A DNA stretch of 62,889 nt. Origin: Lentisphaerota bacterium (lineage in GTDB: Bacteria; Verrucomicrobiota; Lentisphaeria; Oligosphaerales; JABHEG01). The stretch spans positions 1 to 62,889 of the forward strand of contig JABHEG010000230.1 of assembly GCA_018676675.1 (NCBI GenBank), read 5' to 3'. This document shows, in pieces, positions 25,456 through 35,535 of the stretch. The notes under the pieces were generated by a model. That model was not told the DNA's origin. It worked only from the letters and a program-made list of their open reading frames with translations, and ran no database searches. The number at the start of each line of letters is the position of its first letter. The first letter of the stretch is position 1. The translations under genes and the position numbers were made by a program.

Positions 25456-28400
25456 TCAGTACCTCTTCATCGTGTTCACAGTCACGCGGAATTCTCCGCT
25501 GTCCTTTGTATTGAAGGTCAGTTTTGCCTGGTTCGCGCCGGCTTTGAGCACGGGGAATGGGTTTGTGACTTTGCCGCTGGCGACCTGCTGACCGTTGATT
25601 CCATGGACCGTCCAGTTGACTTGGTCCCGACAGGTCAGTGAGGAGCCGCTGTAGAGATCCACCGGGAAGGTCACCGACTGACCGTTGATCGTCAATACCG
25701 GACTGTTAAGCCTCGCGGAATCGCGCATCGCCTTGACGCCATCAACGATACAGGCCACGGGGCGGCCCGTCGTCGTCACGTTGGCAATTGTGCGGGAGGC
25801 CGGCAAGCCGTTGTAGTAGTAGAGGATGTACTCGATCTTGCTCAGGTCGAGCTTTGCTCCGGCGAGCTGGAACTCCAGGAACTGCCAGTCATTGAAGGAC
25901 ACCGGGGTCACCATATCATGCCATTTCCCCTCCACATCCCGCAGCTGAACCTTGAAACTGGCTCCGCTGCCGTCGCCCTTCAGCCAGAGGCCGATCCCGC
26001 TGGCGCTGGAGATATCGACCGGTTGCTCGAAACGGCGCCCGATCGCGGCCCAGCCCGCCGTGTCTGTCCGGACACTGGTCGCGGTGAACCGCAGCCCGCC
26101 ATCGGCGGATTTCTCACTGGCGACCTTCTCGACCGAGAACGTCACACCCGGCTTCGCCGTGCCCTGGTTTTCACTGTCAAAGGCAAACTGGGCGTAGTTG
26201 TTGCGCCCGCCTTGCTGATAGCCTTCCGGCGTCGAGCATGCATCCAGGAGTATGCTGGCAGGATTGCTGTACGCGGCCTCATTCGTTCCAGCCGAAACGA
26301 CCTCCAGCTCGAGTTCCAGCCTGGCTTTGTCGCTCGGACTGGCTCCGCCCTCGTCACGACGCTTGATGGTCCACACATTGTCCTTGCCATCTTCAGTCGT
26401 GATGATGCGAGGGACATCGTAGTCCGAGCTCAAGACCTTCCAGTCAACGTTCTCTGAACGGCGCCCGAACGGCTTATCCAGAGATAACACCGCCACATCC
26501 GCACGCAGATGGATTCCTTCCGGTCCCTCGCCGGCAAAGCTCAGGCTATTCTCACCGGACTTCAGCACCGGCATGCCGTCCGGACACGTGGCCACAAAGC
26601 GTTTCACCAACTCGCCGCGCTCGTCGTAGTGGGCGCAGTTCTCAACTCCTTCCAGTTCCAGGTAGTGTCCGGACTGCATCTTGACCGGCAACACCATCCG
26701 CTTCCCGTTGACGGTCAGAGCCATGTCAGAGACGTTGATCTTGCGTTGAGTCAGCGCGAGGATCGGGCTGATGACCACATCGACGTTGCCGCCGGCCGGG
26801 ATGGCGTTCAGATAGACACGTACCGATGACAGTTTGGAGATGTTGATTGCGTTCCGACAGTTCGCATGGCTCGCGGCTGAGGTGCTGTATGGCCATTTGT
26901 AGTCGCCCATCCGGTCGGCGTCGCGCTCACGAAGCAGGAGCTCAACGTAGCGCCAGCCTGTAAAGTCAAGGTCGACATAGTGATCGGAGACCGCACCGTG
27001 GTAGACGTACGGCGTCTGGACCTGCACGTTCAGCAATGCACCGGAACCATCACCCTTGATCCACAGCCCCAGAGCCTGGCCGCCCTTCATGCTGTGATAG
27101 GGGTGAGGGTAATTGGTGCCCACGTACGTCCAGGCCCCGTTGGCTGAGGTCCCCGTGTTCGTTGCCACAATTCGCAGGTTCTTCACCCCGCCGCGGACAT
27201 CGTCCTTTTCGACAGACAGCTTCCGCGTGACGCCACCGGCACTCCTCTTGTCATTGATCGTGGCAAGATCGCTGAAATCTGCCAGCACGCTGCTTGAGCC
27301 GTCGTCTGCCGGGTTGACCGAGTACAACGCTTCCACCCGTGCCCGGAAGGCCTGTTCTGCGTAGGGATTCCGGGCAGTCCAGTTCTCCGAACCGTTGCCG
27401 ACGGCGCTGATTCGGTGCTGGTCCAGGTTCATCGGAGTCAGCTGCCAGATTCCCCGGTCGTTCATCCGCAATCTGAAGTCTTTCTTCGGCTCACCCAACA
27501 CAGCCGTGTCTTCCTCAACGAAGTAGCGGGCCATGCGCATGCGCTCATACCAACCGAGGATGGTGAACATCTCACCGATACGGGCGTTCCAGGGACGTCC
27601 CGTGGTGGACACGCCCTGGATCGACATGGGGCCGTCCAAGCTCAGGTTCTTGGCTCCAAAGTACTCCATTTCGTCCGGGAAATGGCCACGGGCACGGGGC
27701 GTCGGTCCGCGCGGTGCCCACCAGCCCAACTGCGGTTGCACCAGGTCTGCCTTACGGAAACGCAGTGACTGCACCACATGCGCATCATGGTTCCGCCGCA
27801 TCGCCCAGACCGGATGATCCCAGGCACCGAGCCGCGAATGGAACCACCAGCTGTTGTGTCCCCATTGGCTGGCCTCCGTGATTCCGCCGCCCTTCAAGCG
27901 CTCGAAGATTTTCCAGCGCATTGTGTCGACGCCGTATCGGCTCCTCATGCCTTCCGAGCCGTCAAAGTAGATGCCGTCCAGGCCGACCGTGTTGTAGACG
28001 TTGGCGATCGCATCGGCCAGGTCATCAGCCAGCTGGCTGTCGGGCTTAGGATAGAACGCGATGTAACGCTGTTGCAGGTAGTCGGCCTTTGCTCCGGCCT
28101 CATGCCCCGTGACTTTGGTTCCGAACACGCCGCGCTCACAGTTCTTGAAGGCGTAGGGGGGGGCGTGCGAGATCTCAGTGTAGCGAATGATCTCTTTGCC
28201 GATCTTGATCGCGTTGCCGTTGCAGGAGTAGCTCCAGACAATCTCGTGACCATCAACCGGCTTTTCGTTTACATACAGAACGGTGTCTCCAGGCGCGAAC
28301 GGCTTGGCCAGCGTATAGGTAGCCTTGGCGATCAGATCGTCTGACGGCACTGGAGTGACCCACGAATCGCGGGGATCGATGCACGCCGTCAACGTATGGC

Positions 28401-29970
28401 ACGTCGCCTTCATTCCGGCAGCGTGGATCTTCTCAACCGTCCGTTTCATACCCGCGATGCCATTTGGGTAGCGACCGCGATTGAGGTCATAGTGCCCCAG
28501 CGTCTTCCACCATCCGTGCAGATGGATGTACTCAAAGCCGCCGCGGTGTGCCATGGCGATCCACTCATCGGTCGTGGACGTCGTCAGGTTCGCGAACAGA
28601 TACGACCCCCGCGTCGCCTCTGACTCGCAGGCCCAGGGGCCGCCATGCACGGACTTGGGCACCGGCTCGTTCAGCTCAACCTGCTTCAGCATTGGCACCA
28701 GTTCGGATCTCGGGCCGGCAACCAACGCCGCGCTTGAACCGGTCAAGCCATGGGCGGACTCTGTGTTCACGCTTAGTTTCACCGGGTTCGAGCTCCGAGA
28801 CATCGCCACTCTCAAACTCAGACTCCGCAGGCAAACTCCCGAATCATCGTCAGAGGCCATTCCCGACATCGTTCCGACGTACGTACTCACCGCCGGCATC
28901 ACCTGGCAGAAATGGAGCGTCTCGACGTCCTTGACAGTCACGTCCTCGGCGTTGAAGGTGACGTATTCCGGCTTGGCGACCACCCGAACCTTGATGCTGC
29001 CCAGACCGCGTGGGAAATCAGCTGCCAACAGGCCACCGGGTTCCAGGCGCAACGCTCGGGCCGTCAGTTCGCGTCCGTCTTTCAGAACGGCCCGGATCAG
29101 AGGGCAGTGTGTTCCGAGCAGTTCGCGCTCCGGTGCCCCGGCAAACGCCTTCTGCTTCAACGACATGATCATGCCGTTCTCACCGATCGACATGACTGCA
29201 CACCGCGTCTCCAGGCGCAACAATTCCGTGGTCTCTACCTTGTTGTCCGACATCTGGTACACCTCGCTTTCGCGCCCGTCGGGACGGGCCAGTGCTGTCA
29301 CCTCGGCGGCGTTCAGGGCTCGTTTGTAGATACGTAACTCGTCGACCAAACCGTTGTGGCAGGCGCCGCTCCAGCGGCCGACCTGGAATCTTCCGGACGT
29401 CCCTACCGGTTCGTCCCAGTTGACTCGTGCGACCTGGGTGCCGTTGACATATGTCGTGATGACCGGACGTGTGAAGCTGACTGCCAGGTGGACCCACTGT
29501 TTCATCGGGAGTGGGCTCACCAACGGAGCCGAAATCTCCCGCCACTGCTCGCCGGCCACGCCTGCACGGTGCCCTGGGCGCCCCATACGGAAGCTGCATG
29601 TGTTATCCACCACGAAGATCATGAATCCACCGGGATTCCAGCCTGCCTGGAGAATGTTCGGGTAGCGGCCGGTGCCCTCCCAGTACACCCAGGTCGAGAT
29701 CGACATCTCAGCCGAACCGTCCAATCCCGCGAGAGCAGGGAACGACACAAACGAGTTCTGCCCGCCCAGCTTCAGCGCCGTCCCGAAATCGCCCTTGACC
29801 CAATTCCCATTGCTGATTGTGCCCTCGAGCATGCTGGGACTGGCATCGGCGGCGAAGATCCCTTGTCCTTCGTCAAACGGCCACCACCCAACCAGGCCGT
29901 CCTCCAACGTCTGGCCAAACGCAGACGACGACATTGTGAGCAAGACACAAGACAACCACAGGCGCTTCAT
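25456..29970 (-). CDS. very large secreted LamG plus TIM-barrel protein, paralogue of 15879-20270
   Basis: The 1504-residue product has a signal peptide (KRLWLSCVLLTMSSSAFGQ). A LamG domain at about 20-230 (LVGWWPFDEGQG, VDELRIYKRALN) is followed by a supersandwich and a TIM barrel with GGFEYIHLHGWWK, KIHAAGMKATCHTL and GLDGIYFDGSEGM. It aligns with the 1463-residue protein through the barrel and through two C-terminal sugar-binding-like modules (LGLWIKGDGSGALLNVQV, IGLWLKGDGSGASFKVQL), each with an LTINGQSV/LTVNGKRM-type domain. The ATG at 29970 follows GGGAGGTAACG, a strong ribosome site. The paralogue lacks LamG and has a CBM4_9-like domain instead, so the N-terminal module has been exchanged. 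Likely an extracellular glycosidase. Confidence 0.7.
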   Translation of the reverse strand: MKRLWLSCVLLTMSSSAFGQTLEDGLVGWWPFDEGQGIFAADASPSMLEGTISNGNWVKGDFGTALKLGGQNSFVSFPALAGLDGSAEMSISTWVYWEGTGRYPNILQAGWNPGGFMIFVVDNTCSFRMGRPGHRAGVAGEQWREISAPLVSPLPMKQWVHLAVSFTRPVITTYVNGTQVARVNWDEPVGTSGRFQVGRWSGACHNGLVDELRIYKRALNAAEVTALARPDGRESEVYQMSDNKVETTELLRLETRCAVMSIGENGMIMSLKQKAFAGAPERELLGTHCPLIRAVLKDGRELTARALRLEPGGLLAADFPRGLGSIKVRVVAKPEYVTFNAEDVTVKDVETLHFCQVMPAVSTYVGTMSGMASDDDSGVCLRSLSLRVAMSRSSNPVKLSVNTESAHGLTGSSAALVAGPRSELVPMLKQVELNEPVPKSVHGGPWACESEATRGSYLFANLTTSTTDEWIAMAHRGGFEYIHLHGWWKTLGHYDLNRGRYPNGIAGMKRTVEKIHAAGMKATCHTLTACIDPRDSWVTPVPSDDLIAKATYTLAKPFAPGDTVLYVNEKPVDGHEIVWSYSCNGNAIKIGKEIIRYTEISHAPPYAFKNCERGVFGTKVTGHEAGAKADYLQQRYIAFYPKPDSQLADDLADAIANVYNTVGLDGIYFDGSEGMRSRYGVDTMRWKIFERLKGGGITEASQWGHNSWWFHSRLGAWDHPVWAMRRNHDAHVVQSLRFRKADLVQPQLGWWAPRGPTPRARGHFPDEMEYFGAKNLSLDGPMSIQGVSTTGRPWNARIGEMFTILGWYERMRMARYFVEEDTAVLGEPKKDFRLRMNDRGIWQLTPMNLDQHRISAVGNGSENWTARNPYAEQAFRARVEALYSVNPADDGSSSVLADFSDLATINDKRSAGGVTRKLSVEKDDVRGGVKNLRIVATNTGTSANGAWTYVGTNYPHPYHSMKGGQALGLWIKGDGSGALLNVQVQTPYVYHGAVSDHYVDLDFTGWRYVELLLRERDADRMGDYKWPYSTSAASHANCRNAINISKLSSVRVYLNAIPAGGNVDVVISPILALTQRKINVSDMALTVNGKRMVLPVKMQSGHYLELEGVENCAHYDERGELVKRFVATCPDGMPVLKSGENSLSFAGEGPEGIHLRADVAVLSLDKPFGRRSENVDWKVLSSDYDVPRIITTEDGKDNVWTIKRRDEGGASPSDKARLELELEVVSAGTNEAAYSNPASILLDACSTPEGYQQGGRNNYAQFAFDSENQGTAKPGVTFSVEKVASEKSADGGLRFTATSVRTDTAGWAAIGRRFEQPVDISSASGIGLWLKGDGSGASFKVQLRDVEGKWHDMVTPVSFNDWQFLEFQLAGAKLDLSKIEYILYYYNGLPASRTIANVTTTGRPVACIVDGVKAMRDSARLNSPVLTINGQSVTFPVDLYSGSSLTCRDQVNWTVHGINGQQVASGKVTNPFPVLKAGANQAKLTFNTKDSGEFRVTVNTMKRY

Positions 29971-30161
29971 CGTTACCTCCCGTTTGAACTGGCCAATATC
30001 TGGTGCCGACAGTCTATCCCACATCGAGGCTGAGGCAAGTGTCGTGCCCTCGCCCGATGCGGATGCAGACCAGCTCGGACAATTCGCGCAGAGGGAGTGG
30101 TGGTATCAGGCAGACCTGGGGGAACGCCATGGCTGACTTTGTCGGCTATGGCTGCAATCTC

Positions 30162-31352
30162 TCACCGTTTCAGCCCTGTCACCATTGTTTCGGCGGAATC
30201 GTCCTGGACCCAGATGCCATCCAGCGCTCCGTCCATCGCCAGGAATGGCAGCCCGCTTCCGCTGGGCGAATTTCCGAACTCAAGGGTTTTGATTCTGCTG
30301 GGCGCGAATGCAGCCGGGAAGCGTACGCTTTTGCCCCGTCCGTCAATGAGGAACCAGAGCTTCTGCCGATCGCCGCGAAGGTCCCACGAGACGAGGAGGT
30401 GGTGCCATTTCAAGGGGTCGAGCTGTCGTGTCGCCAGAACGATGGCTTCCTCGGCTTTGCCTGCGGCAATGCGGAGTCTCATGCCCAACACAACATGTCG
30501 ACTCAACTCGATGCGACGTGCGCCATCTTGGGAGCGAACTCCCAGGAAGAAGTGCCAGCCTTGGTCCGACCACACGGATGCAGCGGGCCGCGGCTTCACC
30601 CACCACCCGATCGTCAACGCCTCTCCATTTCCGACTGATGAGGCATCCAGGTCAAAACGACCATCGGGCATCTCCAGAGCAGCGAATTCCCCAGCGGCAT
30701 CCGTTCTGATGCTCCCGTGTCCGCGGAACGTCCCGATGGTGTCTGTGAAGTCCACTGCCAACCCAGCGTTGGGCCACGAGCCACGAACGGCAGGCAAGGG
30801 TTGCCTGAGGACACAACGGCGTACAGAGCGGGGCGCCGTCTCCGGAGGGACGGTGACTGTGTCTCCACGCATCAAGGCGCTCTTTGCCAGGTCAATGGAC
30901 TCGTCTGCGTGCGTCCCCCGAACAATGGCAAGCCGGTCGATGATCACCCCAGGTTCCTGCCCTTCTATCACCAGGAACACCGGGGACACACCGGCCTCGA
31001 AGGGCCAGCTCACAGAACCCCATCGGCCGATGGGGACGGTCCGACGAATACGCCTGGAGCCGAAGGTTACGAAGAAGGCGTCCTGGTCTCCCGCGGGAGC
31101 CCACGTTCTCATCACCAGTGTGTAGGCCCCAGGCTTCAGGCGCAGCGCCGTCACCCGTTCCGCACTGGGAGCCAGGCTGCCTGCTGTCCCACCGGACGCT
31201 TCCGCGAACGGAACCACGGAAACACCGGGCCCTTCGCCGAAGTTCTCAAACTCGCGGCACAGGAGGACATCCGGGCCTTGCCCCCGGCACAATCCGGCAA
31301 ACACAACGGACAGACATGCGTATACGCAGAGTCTTGAAACGGATTGGGTCAT
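30162..31352 (-). CDS. secreted LamG-domain protein
   Basis: This 396-residue protein has a signal peptide (LCVYACLSVVFAGLCRG). Its first half is an alpha-free beta-rich domain (LKPGAYTLVMRTWAP, PVFLVIEGQEPGVIID). The second half is a LamG/concanavalin-like module (ALTIGWWVKPRP, KWHHLLVSWDLRGDRQKLWFLIDG, MDGALDGIWVQD). No catalytic region is present, so it is probably a glycan-binding or surface protein. The start at 31352 is chosen for the GGAGAG site just upstream. It lies 30 bases after the GH42-like gene on the same strand and is likely co-transcribed with it. Confidence 0.75.
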   Translation of the reverse strand: MTQSVSRLCVYACLSVVFAGLCRGQGPDVLLCREFENFGEGPGVSVVPFAEASGGTAGSLAPSAERVTALRLKPGAYTLVMRTWAPAGDQDAFFVTFGSRRIRRTVPIGRWGSVSWPFEAGVSPVFLVIEGQEPGVIIDRLAIVRGTHADESIDLAKSALMRGDTVTVPPETAPRSVRRCVLRQPLPAVRGSWPNAGLAVDFTDTIGTFRGHGSIRTDAAGEFAALEMPDGRFDLDASSVGNGEALTIGWWVKPRPAASVWSDQGWHFFLGVRSQDGARRIELSRHVVLGMRLRIAAGKAEEAIVLATRQLDPLKWHHLLVSWDLRGDRQKLWFLIDGRGKSVRFPAAFAPSRIKTLEFGNSPSGSGLPFLAMDGALDGIWVQDDSAETMVTGLKR

Positions 31353-31382
31353 CTGCTCTCTCCTTGTCGCGGCCATGCGCTG

Positions 31383-34300
31383 CTATCGAGCGAATCGCAA
31401 GAGGACGGGTTGGAGGGGCTCAAGCGTGAATTGGGCAGGGAGCTTCCGTCCGGAAATGAGATCCAGGCTGGGCCCACCCACGTTTACTGTGCAGGGCTCA
31501 CGCAGGAGATTGCAGATGGAGGCGACACGCGTGCCGCTGTGGCCGGCGGCCCGGACTTCAACGCCAAACAGGGGCTGCCCGGATTCGCTGGTGAGAGGAA
31601 CCAAGGGCTTGATTCCCCAGTTCGGCAGCGCTTTACCCAAAGCCTCCGACAGGTCCTTTGCCTTCCCCGGCAAGGCCATGGCCATGGCGCCGGGAATCGC
31701 TCCCGAAATCGCGTGCCCATACTCGTCGAACGCCGGGGCATCGCCGAGGATCACCACGCGGATTCGCCCGGCCAGCTTGGTCAGCCCCTGGCGGGCCCCG
31801 GCCGAAAGGTGGGTGACGTGGGGGACCAGTAAGACCTTGAGCGAGTCCAGCGGGCGTTTGGTCTCCCCTCCGGCGAACGCTTCCAGGCGGCGTTCGGTGA
31901 CAAAGCCGAGCTGGACGCCCTGGAAGGCCGCTGCTTCGTAGGTGCGGCGCATGCGTTGATAGTGGTCGTGATAGCCCTGGACGGTCGAGGAGCTGGACCA
32001 CAGAATCCCCACTTCAGGAGGAACACGTTGAATGCTGGTGATCTCGGCGGCGAGTCGGTTCAGGTCAAGATTGCATCGACCGATGGCTTCCACACCATCA
32101 GGGCGGTGGAGAATGCTGCCGGAAGTGGCCGTCGTGAACGAGTTGGTGCGCTCCCAAACCCAGTAGGTTGTGGAGCTCTGGCCGTGAATCGCGCCCTGCC
32201 ATAATTCTGTGTAGAGATGATCGGGAGAGATTACGCCGTGGTCGCGGTCGACGATTACGTGGTTTTCTGAGTTGAAGATCGGCTTGTCTGCCAGGCTGCG
32301 TTGGAAATCGTAGCCTGCCTCCATCCCCCGCCACCCCGTGGACCAGTCGCCGCTGCTGCGTGGGAAGTTGCAGCAGTCGTTGCCATTGTACTGGCTGAAC
32401 TCGGAGAACAGCTCGGGGGAGACACTCCACACGCCGTGCAAACCGCGATAGAAGTGGGCGCTCATCATGATCTTGGCGTGGACCGGCAGGTCCGGGGCGA
32501 TGTCGTGGACGATGTCCGCCATCCAGCGGTGGAAGTCGGCGAAGGTCTCCTGGTTGAAGCGGACAAAGTCCACGGCCATGGGTGATGACTCAAACTTGGG
32601 GGGCGGGATAGGGACATCGGTGAAGGCTGTATGCTCCGTCCCCCAGCGCTGGTTGAGTGTTGCGATGTCCCCGTGGCGTTCCGCAAGCCAGGCGGGCCAC
32701 GCTTTGGCGGTCACTGCGCAGCCGGTCAGATCGACCGCGATTGGCTCGTTGCTCAGGCAGATGCTGTGGAGGGCGGGATGGTCCTTGATACGTGGGATGA
32801 CGTAGCGCAGGCTCTTCTCAATGACGCTTCGGGCTCGCGGATCATGCACGCAGTATTTGAAGAAGCCACCATGGCACGCCTTGAGTTCGGGCCACTTCTT
32901 CAGCGCCCAGCCTGGGAAATAGTGGGGACTGACCAGAAGATTGACCGAGACATTGGCTTTGGCCGCCCGGTCGCAGACGGCCAGGAAGGCGTCGATGTCC
33001 CTGTCCGAGTAGGACGTCTCATCCGGCAGCACGCTGCGCGGACCGAACTCGATTTGCAGGAAGTTGCAGCCATAACCCGGTAATTTCTCCACGTCGCGCC
33101 TGACTTGGCCGAAATGCCCATAGCCAGTGAGGAAAACGGGGGAGGTATCCCTCCTTCCGTTCGGGAAGCGGCGCGCCCCGACGGTACTGGGGCCGTCGAT
33201 GCTGAGCGGCCCTGTCTGGTAGCGGGGCACGGGGAAATCGGTAGCCTTGCCGGCCAGGATAGCGGCGGCTCGGGCGGTTTCGCGTTCGGTCATGTCTGTC
33301 AGGACCTGGGCGGCGTCCCAGGCGCGGTCGGCGCGGTCGTTGACGATGTCGGCTTCGACCCAGGGGATGAAATTGTCGAGTACGGTCAGTGTCACTCGCG
33401 ATCGTGCCCCCAGTCCTTTGGACTCAAGTTGCCTGACCAGATCGGCCAGGGGATCGCGTCCGGTCACGGCCTCTCGGAGCTTGGCTCGGATGCCGCCCGG
33501 CGTGACCAGCTGCATGCGTTGCGTGTGCTGCGTCAGGATCTTGCCATCCCGACGGAGGGTGGCGCAAAGGGTGACGGCCCCGCCCGGGACATGCTCGATG
33601 TTGCCGAGGAAGGTGAGGAACAGCGCCTTGGCATCGGTGGGCACAGGGGCGGACTTGACGAGGAGGGCCTTGCCATCTGCCCCCAGTAGTTCAGTCGTGA
33701 CCGTGGTCCCGGGCTTGGGATCGGCGAGAGTGAGCAATCCCTCTGCCTTGAGCTGACCGCTGGAGAACGTCCACGCGTCTTCGGGCCACCGTTGTGCAGC
33801 CCACCGAGTCTTGACCGGCGTGCCTTTGTAGAGGACTTCCGGGCGTTCCCTGGGAGCCAGGTCGATGTAGTCTTTGGGCGTCATGTCTTCCAAGGTTACG
33901 GGCAGAGGGCGAATGCCCTTCCGCAGGCTGACATCGTCGAGCCAGATGCCTTTGGTGGGACTTTCGGTGATCAGCATGAGGGCGAAGGAGGTCTCTTCTG
34001 ACTGGGTAATGAAGGTCTTGCTGATGCGCCGCCATTCGCCGTCGGTGCGCGGGATGCTGCAGCGGACCTTCCAGCCTTTCCCTCCGCCGATCCATGCGCG
34101 ACCGGGATCTTCGGAGCGCACGAACGCCGTCAGGGTGTAGGCTGTGTTGGGGTTCACTGGTACCCCTGCAGTGAAGCCGAACCAGCCGTACACATGGGCC
34201 CCAAACGCGGTGCTGTTGGTGAATTTTACGGCCACGTTGCCGTTGCGTCCGGCACCCGCCTCAATCGTCATGTTCCCCTCGATATTGCGTTTGTCCCACA

Positions 34301-34943
34301 TCCAGCCTTTGGGGCGGATGCCGTCGACTTGCTCAAAGGAAGGGTTCGGTACCAGATTTTGCCCGGGATCGAAAGGAGATAGTTCCAAGCGGATGTCGCC
34401 GGGTTCCAGTGGCGGATAGTAGATGAAGGGGGTGGCGGTCCCCCCGCGCTCCACCTGCACGTCGTCCACCCGGAAACCCGCCGTTTGGCTCTCGCTCAGG
34501 ATTCGCAGCGTGAAGGTCGTTTCGCTGCCCGTGGTGGTGAAACTGCCTGAGACCCGTTGCCATTTGCCTTTGGTATTGCGCGGGAGTGCGATGCGGTGCT
34601 CCCATTTCTTGCCGCCGAGCATCCAGGCCACCCCTGCATTGTTGGCCTTCACGTAGCAGGAGAGAGTGTATCTGGTGCTTGGACTCACCGGAATGGTCTG
34701 GCTCAGAGAGCTGTAGACATGCGGGCTTCTGGCACTTGGGTTGACGATCAGGATCGACGTCTTTCCTGAACGGGCGGTTCCGGTGTCCATCGTCAGGGCG
34801 GCTTTGGCCTTGCCTGCTTCCCAACGCCAGGCGCTTGGGGAGCCCTGCTTGTGTCGTTCAAAGGTCGGGTTGTCCAGCAGGTTTGCAGCCGAGACGGTGA
34901 GGGAGAACAGAAAGGCGGCAAGGGCGATGGGGCGAAGGATCAT
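31383..34943 (-). CDS. secreted GH42-like beta-galactosidase with tandem CBM domains
   Basis: The protein has 1186 residues from ATG 34943, which follows GGAGAG and begins a signal peptide (MILRPIALAAFLFSLTVSA). Two CBM4_9-like domains follow (NLLDNPTFERHKQG; NLVPNPSFEQVDG). The TIM barrel has the acid/base Glu733 in ICLSNEP and the nucleophile Glu893 in FNSENHV, the spacing and context of GH42 and related clan GH-A enzymes. The end has a beta-galactosidase-trimerisation-like domain (VGILWSSSSTVQG, PHVTHLSAGARQGL) and a closing sandwich. Expected role: extracellular removal of beta-linked galactose or a similar sugar. It is divergent from the GntR-led cluster. Confidence 0.85.
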   Translation of the reverse strand: MILRPIALAAFLFSLTVSAANLLDNPTFERHKQGSPSAWRWEAGKAKAALTMDTGTARSGKTSILIVNPSARSPHVYSSLSQTIPVSPSTRYTLSCYVKANNAGVAWMLGGKKWEHRIALPRNTKGKWQRVSGSFTTTGSETTFTLRILSESQTAGFRVDDVQVERGGTATPFIYYPPLEPGDIRLELSPFDPGQNLVPNPSFEQVDGIRPKGWMWDKRNIEGNMTIEAGAGRNGNVAVKFTNSTAFGAHVYGWFGFTAGVPVNPNTAYTLTAFVRSEDPGRAWIGGGKGWKVRCSIPRTDGEWRRISKTFITQSEETSFALMLITESPTKGIWLDDVSLRKGIRPLPVTLEDMTPKDYIDLAPRERPEVLYKGTPVKTRWAAQRWPEDAWTFSSGQLKAEGLLTLADPKPGTTVTTELLGADGKALLVKSAPVPTDAKALFLTFLGNIEHVPGGAVTLCATLRRDGKILTQHTQRMQLVTPGGIRAKLREAVTGRDPLADLVRQLESKGLGARSRVTLTVLDNFIPWVEADIVNDRADRAWDAAQVLTDMTERETARAAAILAGKATDFPVPRYQTGPLSIDGPSTVGARRFPNGRRDTSPVFLTGYGHFGQVRRDVEKLPGYGCNFLQIEFGPRSVLPDETSYSDRDIDAFLAVCDRAAKANVSVNLLVSPHYFPGWALKKWPELKACHGGFFKYCVHDPRARSVIEKSLRYVIPRIKDHPALHSICLSNEPIAVDLTGCAVTAKAWPAWLAERHGDIATLNQRWGTEHTAFTDVPIPPPKFESSPMAVDFVRFNQETFADFHRWMADIVHDIAPDLPVHAKIMMSAHFYRGLHGVWSVSPELFSEFSQYNGNDCCNFPRSSGDWSTGWRGMEAGYDFQRSLADKPIFNSENHVIVDRDHGVISPDHLYTELWQGAIHGQSSTTYWVWERTNSFTTATSGSILHRPDGVEAIGRCNLDLNRLAAEITSIQRVPPEVGILWSSSSTVQGYHDHYQRMRRTYEAAAFQGVQLGFVTERRLEAFAGGETKRPLDSLKVLLVPHVTHLSAGARQGLTKLAGRIRVVILGDAPAFDEYGHAISGAIPGAMAMALPGKAKDLSEALGKALPNWGIKPLVPLTSESGQPLFGVEVRAAGHSGTRVASICNLLREPCTVNVGGPSLDLISGRKLPAQFTLEPLQPVLLRFAR

Positions 34944-35462
34944 TGACGGCTCTCCAAGACGCGCGTGTACTCGATGGTCCCGGCAGGCCTGTAACTGTGC
35001 AACAGGTTCCCGCACCGGGAAGGCAGTAGTCATAGCTTTCACAGCGCGTCCTGTCAAGACGAAGGCCGGCTGTGAGTGAGTCACCCAGTTTGCCTGTAAC
35101 AAGCGTCGTCTGAGCATAAAACACACCATTGGAGGCGCCGCATCTCCGTATGCGGCCAGGCCGGTTGCGGAGAACCGGCGCTCCAGACATCCGGAGGCAA
35201 GTTACACCCTTCGATATGTCTGCCGGACCTTCGGCAGAGGCCCCGCTCGTCTGTAACTTCAGCACAGAACGCCGTCTGGGCTGTCCGTCAGAGCCGCGAC
35301 TCACGGGAGCGGTCGCCCCCGGGTGTTGCCTCCGGAAACCGCTCCCGCGAGTCGCGGCTCTGTTCAGTCACCGAGATCGCCGGATGTCCGACGGAGTCTC
35401 TTTCCCAGGCAATCTATGTCAGACCTTCTGAGTTCTTGTTGGTCGCGTGGTCTCCTCAACCC
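34944..35462. repeat. intergenic region with long perfect-type hairpin
   Basis: The arms 35289-35313 and 35338-35362 pair over 25 bases with one mismatch (outer half CAGAGCCGCGACTC) around a 24-base loop. A smaller hairpin, GCCGGTT-GCGGAG-AACCGGC, is at 35160-35179. The region separates the divergent GH42-like and GntR genes. No protein-like frame was seen. Confidence 0.8.
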
Positions 35463-35491
35463 TTGACACCCTAAATTTTGTCGGGTATTTT
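35463..35491 (+). promoter_or_regulatory. sigma-70-type promoter of the GntR-led operon
   Basis: TTGACA at 35463-35468 and TATTTT at 35486-35491 are separated by exactly 17 bases. They lie in a locally AT-rich patch within a GC-rich genome. Transcription would start near 35498, at the edge of the operator palindrome. Confidence 0.65.
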
Positions 35492-35498
35492 AGCTGAA

Positions 35499-35512
35499 AT
35501 ATCAGATGATAT
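35499..35512. promoter_or_regulatory. palindromic operator, probably for the GntR regulator
   Basis: ATATCA-GA-TGATAT is a perfect 14-base inverted repeat placed right after the -10 box and 24 bases before the preferred GntR start. FCD-type GntR proteins bind such short palindromes, so autorepression relieved by a sugar-acid ligand is the simplest reading. Confidence 0.55.
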
Positions 35513-35535
35513 ATGAAGTGCAGGGCGAGCGGAAC

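Noticed and set aside
34944..35129. 62-residue N-terminal extension of the GH42-like enzyme
   Set aside because: It would hide the signal peptide. The ATG at 34943 has its own ribosome site and begins a normal signal sequence.
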